Source: Bathynomus jamesi (Eukaryota > Arthropoda > Malacostraca > Isopoda > Cirolanidae). Taken from it: a stretch of DNA of 64,000 nucleotides. The stretch lies in NCBI GenBank assembly GCA_023014485.1, contig JAJOZX010000876.1:17501-81500 (forward strand). Reading direction: 5' to 3'. This document shows, in pieces, positions 48,320 to 59,900 of this stretch. Numbering within the stretch: the first letter of the stretch is position 1; each line of letters starts with the position of its first letter. The position numbers and the translations under genes were made by a program. Under the pieces are notes generated by a model. The model was not told where the DNA came from. It ran no database searches and saw only the letters and a program-made list of their open reading frames with translations.

Positions 48320-48800
48320 GAAAGCTTGGTTTGGCTGTTTTGGGGCTGGTTTTAAGCATGATTTGGTGGGTTTCAATTTTTTACCTGGCAACACATTGGC
48401 CTGGGATGACAGGTTTAGTATTAATATTTTATATTAATGCATATAGAATAAATTTGTAATAATTTAAAATGTATTCTTACTATAAAATATACAAACTAAA
48501 ACAAAACCTGCTTATCTTTGTAACTGTATGTACAAACTTTAGTACATATTATATTAGGTCATCCCATAAGTAATGCGGCATTTTTTAATTTTTTTTTTTC
48601 CATGTTTATCATTATTTTACAGATAGAAATAATCGAAAGCAGGTTTATTTTTATACTAGCCTAGTCTACTAAACTCGAAGCCTAGGTACCTGTATGGCTT
48701 AGCCTAACCCAAGGCTTACATTTTGACATACCTTAGTCGTCATTTTCTGAGCTATTAATTTTGTATTATTATTGTTAATTTAATGTGCCCTTATCGTTAA

Positions 48801-50026
48801 ATGATGAATATTATGGAAGTGTCAAAAGAGCACATTCGCAACGTTATGCTTTGGGAGTTTAGAAAAGGCAACAATGCTAAGTTAACAGCAGAAAGTTTGT
48901 GTCAAGTATACGGTGAAGGAACAATTAGTGTGAGCCAGTGCCAAAGATGGTTTCAGAATTTTCGTTCGGGAAACGTTAGTCTCAAAGATGAACCCCGTTC
49001 AGGACGACCAGTGGAATTTGATCAAGATCTTTTAAAAATAACAGTGGAAGAAAATCCGATTGTAACTGTTGAAGAATTGGCTGAAAAACTGCATTCAACT
49101 CATTCCACTGTGCATCGTCATTTAAAGGAGATAGGCAAGGTTTCACGATTGGGGCAATGGGTTCCTCACGACCTGTCAGAGGTACACTCGCAACAAAGAA
49201 TCAACATTTGTTCATCTCTCCTTTCTCGGCTAAAAAGTGAACCATTTTTTAGTAGGATTGTTACAGGAAACGAAAAGTGGGTTCTGTACAACAATATTAA
49301 ACGTTCTAGACAATGGATTAGTCCTGGGGAAAAACCAATACCACAGCCGAAACAGTAGGCTGACCATACGTACCGTTTTGAACGGGACAGTACCGTTTGT
49401 TTTATATTTCCTGGCCGTCCCGTCGTTTTAATAAAAATGTCAATTTTGTCCCGGTTTATGTACTTACTTTTTCATGAATACAGAATATTACATAACCCCG
49501 TCCCGTTTTTGTCTCAAGGAAATATGGTCAGCCTACGAAACAGGGGCCTCATCCATGGAAGATTCTCTTGTGCGTTTGGTGGGATATGAATGGCATAATC
49601 CATTTTGAACTTCTTAACCCAAATCAGACTATCACCAAAGAGGTTTACTGTGCTCAGTTGGATCGTTTAAATGCAGCACTTGAAGAAAAAAGGCCAGCAT
49701 TAATCAATAGAAGAAGAGTGCTCTTTCATCAAGACAACGCACGACCTCATATCGCAAGAGATACCATACAAAAGCTTAATAATTTCGATTGGGAACTAAT
49801 GAGCCATCCTCCATACTCACCCGATTTAGCCCCATCAGACTACTATCTTTTTAGGAGTTTAGCGAATCACCTGAAGGGAATGAAGATGTCAACAACAGAA
49901 GTCGAAACAACCTTAAAGAACTTTTTTAAATCAAAGTCAAACGATTTTTACAAACATGGTATTGAAAAGTTAGTAGAAAGATGGAGACTAGTGGTAGAAA
50001 CTGGTGGAAATTATATTACTTATTAA
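48801..50026 (+). pseudogene. Mariner transposase interrupted by a MITE
   Basis: N-terminal paired helix-turn-helix DNA-binding region (MEVSKEHIRNVMLWEFRKGN, GEGTISVSQCQRWFQNFRSG with DEPRSGRP). Catalytic blocks: TGNEKWVLYNN (first Asp replaced by Asn; TGDEKW expected), HQDNARPH (second Asp) and YSPDLAPSDYYLF (third Asp), so a DD34D-type mariner. The first frame ends at 49356-49358 because the inserted MITE begins TAG. Discounting the insert and its 8-bp duplication (188 nt), the total is 1038 nt, 345 codons plus stop, the standard mariner length, with no other break seen. The Asn change predicts that the copy was inactive before or independently of the insertion. Confidence 0.93.
49356..49535. 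mobile_element. hAT-type MITE inside mariner transposase
   Basis: 180 bp with terminal TAGGCTGACCATA inverted at the right end and internal GGGACAGTACCG / CGTCCCG motifs. CGAAACAG is duplicated at 49348-49355 and 49536-49543 (8 bp). This TAGG-TGACCATA/GGGAC pattern is a widely seen hAT-type MITE form. Confidence 0.9.
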
Positions 50027-50468
50027 ATTAATAAATAAATATTTATTTAAATATAAATAACTTCAAAGAGTTGTTTGATTTCTATCCGTAAAATAATGAT
50101 AAAAATGGAAAAAAAAAAAAATTAAAAAATGCCGCATTACTTATGGGATGACCTATAGTTATAGAGATAAGCACATCAATAGACACTGGTACAAGGCCCA
50201 AGGGGAGGGGGCGACCGCCTCTGTCGCCCTTCCCCCTTCGGTACGCCCCTGACCTGATGAAGACCTTAGAATAAGTCAAACGCTTGTGCTTCTAATAAAT
50301 CCATTACTATTTTAGCTTTATTCCCCGGAAGATATAATAAATACCCTCAAATGGGGGAAACTGTTCATTGTATATTAAAAGGAATTTGTCGTATATAGCT
50401 GTGGGCGAAGCATTGCATACCGTGACGAGTCGTCTTTTTATAACTGAAATTTAAAGAATCGCACTTAC

Positions 50469-50757
50469 TGTGGAAAATGTTCCTGCATTCCTCTGTGTTC
50501 CGGTGTTAATTGTGAGTAGGTAGGCATAGCTATGTGAAGGATCATTGTCTTTTAGCCAGACGTTCCTCCGCTTCGTCAGTCTTTTTTCCTTCTCATAAAG
50601 AAAAGTGAAGAAGACTACGTAGGAGAGGAGCGAGATGATGATAAAATAGAGGGCAACGAACGATGACACTAACATCAGTTCATTTACCGTTACTTTACTT
50701 TCTTCTGTCAGCAAAGGTTCGCTCACAGCTCCGTAAATGGTTGAGAACGATGAACAT
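50469..50757 (-). CDS. Polycystin-1-like exon, first transmembrane helix and start of PLAT
   Basis: The 289-nt exon lies between acceptor CTCTGATTACAG and donor GTAAGT. One base completes a Leu codon split with the GPS exon. The peptide then reads CSSFSTIYGAV, a linker, the hydrophobic helix LMLVSSFVALYFIIISLLSY plus VVFFTFLYE, a basic stop-transfer stretch KEKRLTKRRN, and WLKDNDPSHSYAYLLTINTG followed by TQRNAGTFST. The last block is the conserved start of PLAT in PKD1 proteins ('L-x-D-N-D-P-x-(D/H)-x-Y-x-Y-x-(I/V)-x-V-x-T-G-x-(R/W)-x-x-x-A-G-T'). Ends in phase 0 and joins the isolated exon at 14629-14738 across a ~35.7-kb intron. Confidence 0.9.
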
Positions 50758-51092
50758 CTGTAATCAGAGAACATTAATCGATACCCGAGTAATATTTTAA
50801 CTTTGTAACATAGTTGGAATTAACGAATTCAGCTGCTCACCCAAAGGCTCCTTCCAAACTGATTTAAAAAAAAATAAATTATCGCCTTTCTGTATGAATT
50901 AAGCCACCTGTTACTTACACTAGACACGAGGTAGGGTGTCTCCCCGTGTGTCCCCACTCCGATAACCGATAGTAAGTTATATACGAGTATAATTTAGCTT
51001 CGACTTCACTGACGAATACAGATTATACTATTTGTGCTTGATGCATATTTATAATGAAGTAAGTTGGAAGGACCTTTTGAATTTATACTTAC

Positions 51093-51245
51093 AAACAATG
51101 GGTTGCATGCCATGTGGATGTGTTCATGGGCTGACATGACCCCCGTGTCCATGAGTATGTCTCCCAAATGTAACAATCAGACCACCAGGCACCAATCATG
51201 AAATTCACCCCGTAGTTTGAGTTCGGCTTCGCATTGTATCTCGCC
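51093..51245 (-). CDS. Polycystin-1-like exon, GPS motif of the GAIN domain
   Basis: Between acceptor CTCCTCATTCAAG and donor GTAAGT. Encodes ARYNAKPNSNYGVNFMIGAW then WSDCYIWETYSWTRGSCQ and HATHCL, joining to CSSFSTIY in the next exon. The cysteine/tryptophan pattern C-x-x-W ... W-x-x-x-x-C ... T-x-C-x-C is the GPS motif, where GAIN-domain proteins (PKD1, adhesion GPCRs) self-cleave. The usual cleavage triplet HL/T is here SF/S, so autocleavage is doubtful. 153 nt: 1 base + 50 codons + 2 bases, matching both neighbours. Confidence 0.88.
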
Positions 51246-51353
51246 CTTGAATGAGGAGAAAATGGAAGAATTCTCATTAGTGTTTAAATGCTTTCAATCT
51301 TATCAATAGTGACAACTCCTTTCACTGCAAGTGAACAAATTTTCACAAATGTT

Positions 51354-51356
<3 letters not shown>

Positions 51357-51391
<35 letters not shown>
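51357..51391 (+). repeat. (ACT)n trinucleotide repeat
   Basis: Twelve or so ACT units, 110 bp upstream of the GPS exon on the gene strand. Confidence 0.95.
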
Positions 51392-51392
<1 letters not shown>

Positions 51393-51479
51393 ATATTGTT
51401 TAAATCATGGTCAGAATATAATTAGTACATAACATATAAGATGCAAAATAAATAAATAAATAAATAAATGTCTTGTGAT

Positions 51480-51740
51480 TGGATAACACACGTCTTGGCA
51501 CAATTGGCACAACACGGGGTTTGGTCTGATTGTGTTGTGTAACCTCCGTCGCAACATCTAAGGTCGCATGACAGAGGGAACCTACAGCTTTACGTGGGAT
51601 CCGAACCACGGGTTGTTACATAATCTTGGGAGCAGAGGACGGTCTCCCGTCCAACTACTACCCAGACCCATTGCCGCTCGCTTAACTTCGCTGATTGCGG
51701 GAAAAGCAGTGATGACATTAGCAACGACGTAGCATTCCGG
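51480..51740 (-). mobile_element. 5S rRNA-derived SINE (SINE3 type), copy 2
   Basis: On the minus strand the head reads AATCAGCGAAGTTAAGCGAG, then GGGTAGTAGTTGGACGGGAG and ACCGTCCTCTGC, clearly 5S rRNA with its internal promoter. The body (GTGGTTCGGATCCCACGTAA, CCCTCTGTCATGCGACCTTA, GATGTTGCGACGG) matches copy 1 at 14.1 kb. It is less diverged from 5S than copy 1. Confidence 0.85.
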
Positions 51741-51749
51741 CACAGCACA

Positions 51750-52319
51750 AGGGCAATATTATTAAGGTTATACAACGAGTATACTCTGCCACAGATGTGA
51801 GAGTAGATTATGGTGCTGTCAAACGCCTCAATAGGGTTCATGTCAAGTTTTTTGGTGGTGGGTAGAGAAGAACTTGTACCCTTTTCTCTCTTCCACTAAG
51901 TAGCAGGTTTGGAAGTGTGACATACGATATAATTCTCTTTCCAACTTAAGAAACATATGCATATTTAATTGAAAAATACATTTCAGGAACAATAGGAGGA
52001 GAAGACTCAAGAATGAAGGTGTTTAACGGAATTAAGACGTCCCATTACACTAAAACCACTCGGAGGTTTCAAGACTCTCGACATGCTTGAATAATCATTC
52101 TCTATACATATGCGCATGCGCGCCTATTCAACGTGAATTGATTAAACTGAGACTCGTCCGAGAACAAAACAAAAGCTCCAAAATGCCATGCACCCGTGTA
52201 CCATATCATTTACCAGCTCTTTTTCCCATCTTTGTTTTACAGTATATAAAAGGTGTTCTTGCCGAGTCGCATGTAATTAATGCCGATATGTTCATTTTGA
52301 CAAAATCGCATTATTTACA

Positions 52320-52368
<49 letters not shown>

Positions 52369-53165
52369 TTAGGTCTCATGCGTTGAGTATATTTAATCAC
52401 ACGATCATGGGTAAATGGTGATATATCACGAGAACTAACTGAACGAGGCATCTTTCACCATCTAGAAACTCTTTCGACGAGCGGAGAGTTTTATTTATAA
52501 CCTAAACACAGCTCTTGCACGTGAAATCGGCTGTTCCAATATCTTTTGTGGGCGTTCATTTTATTATTGCAAGGCCGTGCGTGCGTACACAGATTTTGTG
52601 TGAAACGGAAAAAGTACATGTATACAAACATTCCGTCAATAAAAGGTGCATTTGGGAAGATTATGAGACACACTCTGCTTTGATGTTCTATTTACTTTTG
52701 CACTTTTTACTAACCCGGTTTTTGCCAACATTCCAGTCTCCACTTTTTTTTTTTCTTTTTTGGCGATTTTGCATAATACATTTTGCAATATCGAAAGCAA
52801 TCAATCATATTTATAGATTTCAAAGGAATATTAAATGTTGCATAAATTATGTCCGCAATATCGGCCTCTTCCCCGCACTGTGGGCCAACTCCGTTCGCAA
52901 GATGTTCAGGTAAAGGTAATGATGGACCACCAGTGTTCAACCGAAGGAGAGTTTTAAAGATGAGGTAAAATTGCAACCTAATTTGCAATACTTGTCATGT
53001 TAAAGTAATAAGAGCAGTTGCATGAAGATCTCAAACCGTTTTTGTTAAGTGTGTAGTTCGACTTCACTTAACTTTCAATAAGAACCAGAACGAACAGACA
53101 CACAAAAATGTAGAAATGGTCACTTTAGTTTTTCCTTTATATTTATTTTATAACCAAACGAAATA
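51750..53165. other. Intronic interval, (GT)n array only
   Basis: (GT)n at 52324-52369. Several 60-130 residue frames occur but none has a known motif or splice pattern compatible with the polycystin gene. Confidence 0.4.
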
Positions 53166-53167
53166 AA

Positions 53168-53169
<2 letters not shown>

Positions 53170-53226
<57 letters not shown>
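53170..53226 (+). repeat. (CA)n microsatellite abutting a fold-back transposon
   Basis: Uninterrupted CA ending directly in the ACAGGGTGG terminus of the next element. Confidence 0.95.
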
Positions 53227-53228
<2 letters not shown>

Positions 53229-53558
53229 GTGGCGCAAAAGTCGCGCATCATAGGAATTTTCAGTGCTGACTATAATATTTTTTTCTTTTAGGTAAGGGAT
53301 GGCTGCGAAATTAACAATAGACGAGAGGGTGAGCTTGGTTTTAATGTACGGAATGCCAGGTACAACAAATCGATGAATCGGCACAGAATTTAAATTCTCT
53401 ACCGGTTCATCGATTTTTTGTACCTGGTATTCCATACATTAAAATCAAGCTCACCCTCTCGTCTACTATTAATTTCGCAGCCATCCCCTAACTAAAAGGA
53501 AAAAAATAATATAGTCAACACTGAAAATTCGTGTGATGCGCGATTTGGGCCACCCTGT
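53224..53558. mobile_element. Fold-back made of two inverted copies of a Tc1/IS630-group transposon 5' end
   Basis: Ends ACAGGGTGGCGCAAAAGTCG and its diverged inverse GGGCCACCCTGT. Arms of about 150 bp meet near 53385. Each arm has a splice-acceptor-like TTTTTTTCTTTTAG and then ATGGCTGCGAAATTAACAAT, encoding MAAKLTIDERVSLVLMYGMP and GTTNR. 'L-T-x-x-(E/Q)-R-V-x-(L/F)-V' is the usual N-terminal opening of an arthropod IS630/Tc1-type transposase. No catalytic region is present. Confidence 0.8.
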
Positions 53559-53564
53559 ATATAT

Positions 53565-55216
53565 ATAATATATATATTGGACAAGATTTATGGTTCCCGA
53601 ATGGCTCCCCCGAAATCGTTTCGGAGAAATCGCTTAATTACTTTAAAGATCTTAAACATCGGACAATAAACGATACAGACGTACGTGTGCGCATCTCTGC
53701 ATAAGCGAGGTACCGACATTTTAAAATCTTAGGGAAAAAAAAAATTAATCAAACCTAATTTAACCTAACCTTATAAGTGTCATCGAATCGAGAAGGGCGT
53801 GATAAGTGTTTGGGACGCAATTGAGGGCTCGAACGGTGTTTTCTGTTAAGTCCTTAAATAACGAGGTACTACCCCACTACATGCGTGTACAATCGCACAC
53901 TTGACATCAATTATATCTAGTTGCTTACGCGCGTGCTCGAACACACACACACACACACAGTATATAGTTTTCGAATTTATATTTGGAATTAACCAACCAT
54001 TTCATAATGTGATTAAAGAGCGTGAGTCCCGAAAGAATTTCATTCACTGTTGATTAAAGGCCAAATTCGTAATACGAGAAAAGGGATATTGAAATTTCCC
54101 ACAAATGGATTTGATAAAATAGAGAAAATAATAGCTGCAGAAATGGTCACATTAGTTTTGCTTTCCTTTATATTTATTTTATAAACTGACCAAATAGGTT
54201 TGTTTATATATATATATATATACATATATATGGGAATGAACTCAAAATGGTCCCCTGAGTTTTTTATGATACACACAGACAGTGCATGGAACAAGGATCT
54301 CTTCTGGGATAATTAAATCCACTATAGTCCGAATAAGCAATGGTGTATATATATATATATATATATATATTGTAGACATTATCTGTAGGAGTTTTTAAAA
54401 ATTTTAGAATAGGAACACGGATATGCATAAGAGATACCTTTTCAATTTTTTTCCAAAAATAAATTTCAAAATAATTATACGCGTCTTTTCTCCTTTATAT
54501 AAAGCGACATTAAACTCGCAGGATTTTCTTATTGGCACAAAAGCCGCGTGCCCACGTCGGGTACATGATTCCTTGACAAAGGACCACTCAAAAGATATTC
54601 CAGAAACGAGAGAGAGAGAGAGAGAGAGAGAGATACTTTATCATTACGGTGACGAACCTTACTACTTCATCTGGGCATTTTAATCAAGAACTTAAAGAAA
54701 GTTTAGGAACCATTATTCCCTAATAAATACATTATTAATAATAATAATAATAATTATTACTAATAATAATTAATAATAAATTATTATTACGAAAGTAAAT
54801 TATTTGAGAGATTTGATTCTTGCATATATTAACCATAAACAAACATTTATACAAAGAAATACAAAGAAATGTACATAAATACAAATACACGACGAACGTA
54901 AACACGCGCACACAAACCTATATGTATATGATGATATGTAGTGCGTGTTTATGTGCGCTTGTGTGTGTAATACATGTACGTGATACATGTATGTATATGT
55001 ATGTGTGTATACGTGTTATTTTAGTGTGACGCTATATTTCCTTGAAAGTTCTGGATCCGGGATGTCGCTCAGAAATCGTGACTTCTCGACTAAAAAAAAA
55101 ATTGCACACTTTTAGTTTGTTTTTATGTGTTTTAAAAAATTAAACTGCGATTAATTTGACGCTTTTGTAATTGAGAAACATTTAAAGATAAATCAAACTT
55201 TTTAACAAATTAAGAT

Positions 55217-55264
<48 letters not shown>

Positions 55265-55720
55265 ACAAATCAGGCAAATAAATTAGAAAAACTGTTTTAC
55301 ACATACACGCACACACGTGTGTGTATATATATATATATATATTGTGATTGTGTGTGCACACACAAACGTGTGTATATAATGTTTAATGACGCTTATATGT
55401 GGGAATTCCTCTCGCCTTACGGAGGTCAAGAGAGCGCATCCGATTATAGGTTTAACTTGGTGAAGTAGTCAGTTGCTCTCACTCCCTTCTGACACACACA
55501 CACACAGACACACACACACAAAATTATATATATATATAATTATAAGTTGCTAACAAAATGATGATTAGCGCACCATGCATGAAGATATGCGAGATAGTAA
55601 ATAAAGTTTGTAAAGTGGGGCTAAATTAATGTTCTTTAAAGATGAAGTTAAATCCTTGGTCTCTCTTCATGTATATTCTTTACGTCAACAATATTTGATG
55701 TTTCTCTTTTCGTTCTTTTT
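53565..55720. other. Microsatellite-rich interval, no gene
   Basis: Short TA arrays (54207-54230, 54345-54370), GA array (54608-54632), (TAA)n patch (54735-54790), CA array (55217-55261) and mixed CA/TG near 55300-55370. No supported coding sequence. Confidence 0.6.

Positions 55721-55726
<6 letters not shown>

Positions 55727-55784
<58 letters not shown>
55727..55784 (+). repeat. (GA)n microsatellite
   Basis: Uninterrupted GA, about 290 bp downstream of the REJ/GAIN-side exon on the gene strand, in its intron. Confidence 0.95.
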
Positions 55785-55788
<4 letters not shown>

Positions 55789-56071
55789 TGATTCTTAACC
55801 GTTTAAACGTTCTGTTCTTACCCGTTCAAAGACTTCATCTAAAGCATGCACCGACTCAAGCATTTCAGACACTACGCCCAAACTTGGGTGTGTCTGTCGT
55901 TTCCGGGCCTTCAGGCGACTCGTAATAAAATGCAAATATTCCACCATAAATATACAGTTACGTACTCGTAAATTAACCCAAAAGGGATACATTTTAAACG
56001 CGTTCAAACGAGTCGCAAAACGCGAAATAGATATGAAGGGCAAGACTCCTAAAAAGGTAACGCGAACTAAC

Positions 56072-56221
56072 CAAAGATTTTCGTAGCTGTTCTTGTCCAT
56101 AACGACGAGAAGGTAACTCCCTTCCGGCAGCAGATGAGGACGAACCAACATGGTCGTCTCCGTGTTCGGCCAGTCCAAATCCTGCCTGAAGAGAGGATCT
56201 TCGAGGCTTTGCAAGTCTTTG
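56072..56221 (-). CDS. Polycystin-1-like exon, GAIN/REJ-side extracellular segment
   Basis: 150-nt exon with acceptor CTGTTTTCCGATCCGCAG and donor GTTAGT (non-consensus at +3). It encodes KDLQSLEDPLFRQDLDWPNT, ETTMLVRPHLLPEGSYLLVV and MDKNSYENLW. It begins with one base of a split codon and ends with two bases, which the first base of the GPS exon completes (TG/G = Trp). The beta-strand-like 'L-x-(P/E)-G-x-Y-x-(L/V)-x-(V/I)' pattern suits the extracellular domain just N-terminal to the GPS. The phase fit and compatible content are the main support; the preceding exon lies beyond the window. Confidence 0.72.
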
Positions 56222-56624
56222 CTGCGGATCGGAAAACAGAAAAAAAAAATGAAACGATGCAAAAATGGAGGATGTAAACGCAACACTGTGAAATGCATTC
56301 CACTATAGACCTTTTTCAGGATAACACAGTCTAAGGATTATACATTTACCAGGGTTTAAATTCTGCCTCAAAACGTTTGGTGAAAAAGCAGCGATTCCCT
56401 CCGTTTTATGAACACAAAAAAGTTTGTGTGAAGGATTAAGACACCAACAACTTTTGACTCTCGCTCTACTCAAAAATACTTTATTTTAAAGACCTAGACA
56501 TTATATATATATATATATATATATATATTAGTATGTTTACAGTGAAAAATGTAAATCTAAATATTAGCACCGTTTACATCGTAATACACCTGTTTATGTT
56601 CAACAGTACAACATATATATGTTG

Positions 56625-56830
56625 GTCAAAGTGTGTAACCAGCCAATGCCCGGTTAGGTCAACTGTATGCCCTTGACAATTGGTTAGGTTAAGTTGTGTT
56701 ATTTTCGTTAGTTTTAACGAAAATAACACGCCTTAGCCTAACCAATTTCAAGGGCATACAGTTGACCTAACCGGGCCTTCAATGGCGGACATCGGAATAA
56801 CATTGAAATTTGAAGGCCCGGTTAATATTT
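56625..56830. mobile_element. Palindromic MITE, copy 7
   Basis: CCCGGTTAGGTCAACTGTAT, CCCTTGACAATTGGTTAGGT and inverse partners meet at ATTTTCGTTAGTTTTAACGA near 56710. Outer part duplicated as GAAGGCCCGGTTA near 56808-56824. Target duplication not clear. Confidence 0.65.
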
Positions 56831-56955
56831 GAAGACCTCTATATTGAAAATTCAAATGTGTTCAAATGTGTATTTGAAGAGTGTTTCTCACTTATTTGAA
56901 CAGACCTGTGGATGTATTTTTTACTTTTTTACTTTTGTTGAGTTTGAACGACGGT

Positions 56956-59900
56956 TCAGGATCGACCTGCGGTCGACCCCTCTGCAGTATCCCGCCTCAT
57001 TTGCGGGACTTGGTGAAGGAGGGAATTGCTCTCTGATCGCCTCCTGCCCTCGTAGCCAGCCACGCATGGCTGGTCAGGGACTTTGCACAAGAATCTGTCC
57101 AGCTGGTTCTTGAAGTTATTCAGGTTGGTGTGCTGGAGATTCCTCACTTCTTTTGGAAGGACATTGAAAAGCTTTGGGCCCCGTATTCTGAGGGTATTTT
57201 CCATCCTCGTTTTCATGGCTCCTTGTCCCACCGCAGCTGGGACCGTACAAAATCTGCCTCTTCTCTCATTCCAGTTTGTTTCTACTTCATTTCTGAGGTT
57301 AGGGACAGTGCCCTCAAGTATGTTCCATATGTATATTATTGTGTACCGCTCTCGCCTTCTTTCAAGAGAGTAGAGTTCCAGGGATTGTAGTCGAGACCAG
57401 TAGTCTTCACCTTCCGTTTCCTCTATCTTAGACGTAAAAGTCCTTTGTATAGCTTCAATGCTCGCAATGTCTCTTTTTCTGTGTGGGCTTGTGAGTACTG
57501 AGCAATACTCAATTATTGGTAGGACTAGACTCTTCCATAATTTGAGCATGATGTTTGCTTTTCTGCTGCGGAAGCCTCCAGATGATTCCCATTATTTTTC
57601 TAGCCGTTGTGATTTTGATTTTATAGTGCTCTCTGAATTCCGCATCCGACGACATTATTACTCCAAGATCCCTGACTTGTGGATTTGGTGTTATCTGTTT
57701 GGCTTGCGGAGTTTTGTACCCTTTTTTCTGTAGCTCTTTGTTATTACCATATCTTAGAAGTTGGAATTTTTCTTCGTTGAACTTCATATTGTTGTCTTCT
57801 GCCCACTGGAATAATGTTTCAATGTCGTTTTGTAGTATTCTTATGTCATCTTCGTTCAATATTTCCTTACATATCTTCGTGTCATCTGCGAAGCATGATA
57901 CAATACTGTCCTTAATATCTGCATTAATATCTGCAATCATTATTATGAACAGCAAGGGAGCTAATACTGTCCCTTGTGGGACAGAGCTCACGACTTCCGA
58001 GACTTCCGATTTAACTCCGTTTACCACCACTCTTTGCGTTCTTTGCGTTCTTTGCGTCAAGAAATTAAATATCCACCTTCCTAGCTTTCCAGTAATTCCT
58101 GTATCCTTAAGTTTGTGTGCTATGATTCCATGGTCACATTTATCGAAGGCTTTAGCAAAATCAGTATATATTACAGCAATGTTTTGTCCTCGACACAATG
58201 TTCCTAATATTTTCTCCTGGTGGTCTAGTAGCTGTGACAGGCATGATCTACCCGCCCTGAAGCCATGTTGATTTGGGTTGTATGTCTTTTTTTTGTAGGT
58301 AGTAGGTAATTTTGGCTCTAATTATGCGTTCAAAACGCTTTATAAGGTGTAAGGTGAGAGCCACTGGCCGATAATTTTTGGGCATTGCTCTGTTACCACC
58401 TTTAAATAGGGGGGCAATATTAGCGTTCTTTAAGGGGAGTGGAATTTGTCCTGTGTCGAGTGATTTCCTCCATAGTAAGTATAGCGGTTTTGCAATACTC
58501 TCTCTGCATTTCTTCAGAAATGTGGCACTCCATGTGTCTGGCCCTGGCGCTGAATTGTCTCGCATCTGTGATAAGGCCGTAATTACATCTCCTTCCGTGA
58601 ACTCGAAGTCCATTAATAGGTTTGTGCCGGGATTTGTTCTTGGTTGATCTGTTTCAATGTCGAAAAACTCGTCTGGGTTTTCCACTTCCATCTCGGACTT
58701 AGGGGTGCTAAACACAGATTTAAATTGTTCCCTAAGCAGTTCACTTATTTCTTTCGGGTCATTTGTGTATTCGGCCTCCCCGTCTATCAACGGTCCAATA
58801 CTCTCTTTACACTGCATTTTCCTTTTCGCAAAAGTGTAGAAGTATTTTGGGTTACTTTTTATGTTTTCTGCTACCTTGCTTTCCTCCTCGTTTGTCTTAT
58901 GTATGAATGTTTGCTTTAGGTCCATTTCTATTTCGCCAAGTTTCCTCTCTAGTTTGAGTCTCTTTGCATCAGTTCTGCATCTGTGGAGATGTTTTACGGT
59001 TTGTCTTCGTTGCCTGAATAGAGTCCTGATTTTCCTCTCGAGCTTGCTACGTTTTCTTTCCTGTCTCTCTGGAATATGTTTCAGTATTATAGGTTTGGTT
59101 TCCGTCTCTATTATACATAGTATTTCTTGTGGAGTCTTCTCGTGTAGTAGCAATTCCCAATTTACCTCCTTTAAATCTTTATTTACGTTTTCCCAATTTA
59201 CTTTCTTTGAATTTATGTTTAAGCCTTCAAATATTCCATCTGCCTCTCTGGGATGCGTTTTCGGACCTCTGGGTGCTAACTTCAATTGTATATCGATGAG
59301 GTTATGGTCAGAGAACTTTGTGCGCGTTACTTTTTTATTTATTATTATCTCGTTGTTATTTGTCCACATTAAATCCAAAACGTTCTCCTTTCTCGTGGCT
59401 TCACAGATTTCCTCGGTAAGGGCGTAATGTTCCATAATATCTAATAGCATTGTTGCTTGGGTTCTGTCATCTTTAGTAATGTTGCCATGAAACTTCTCAA
59501 CATATATAACTTCGTCATTTTTCTTCCATGATATGAATGGGAAATTAAAATCTCCGAAAATTAGAATATTTGCTGCTGGAGTTTCAAGTAATTTTAATAT
59601 GTTTTCTATTTCATTTGTAGCAAATTGGAATTCACTTTTTGTGGTGTTTGGTGGTCTGTAGATGTTCATAATGGTTAGGTTCAGTTCTTTTACTTCTAAT
59701 ATAATAACTTCAACTGTGCTGTTTGATTTCTTTACCCTCACTTCACATGTGTAAGTGTTTTTCACGTAGATACAACACCCTCCTCCTCGTCTAGCCACTC
59801 TATCTGCTCTGTATATGTTGTAGGCCAGCAATGCTATTTCAGTATTCTCGATGCAGTTTTCACAGCCTTTTTCGCACTTATGTAAGTGTGTTTCCCTTAG

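Larger units (their letters stand above)
48554..50155 (+). mobile_element. Complete mariner transposon
   Basis: Ends TTAGGTCATCCCATAAGTAA and inverse, matching for about 45 bp (through GCGGCATTTTTTAATTTTTT), bounded by TA at 48552-48553 and 50156-50157. The 1.60 kb includes a 180-bp inserted MITE plus its 8-bp duplication; without these it is the usual 1.3-1.4 kb mariner size. Confidence 0.95.
47508..50251. mobile_element. Non-autonomous hAT-type element carrying nested insertions
   Basis: Terminal CAGGGGCGTACC on the left and its inverse GGTACGCCCCTG on the right, flanked by ACCTAATG (47500-47507) and ACCTGATG (50252-50259), an 8-bp target duplication with one mismatch. CAGGGGCG-type ends are typical of hAT. 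The interior holds a palindromic MITE (47757-47959), a long TA array (48258-48316) and a mariner (48554-50155). The hAT itself has no transposase. It was inserted in the loop of an older inverted repeat: 47432-47482 and 50252-50305 are diverged reverse complements. Confidence 0.75.

Noticed and set aside
52710..52988. 92-residue minus-strand frame as a further polycystin exon
   Set aside because: The GPS and upstream exons already join in phase, and this frame lacks fitting splice sites and family motifs.
55300..55380. CA/TG inverted segment as a transposon
   Set aside because: Explained by complementary (CA)n and (TG)n microsatellites around a TA run; no termini.
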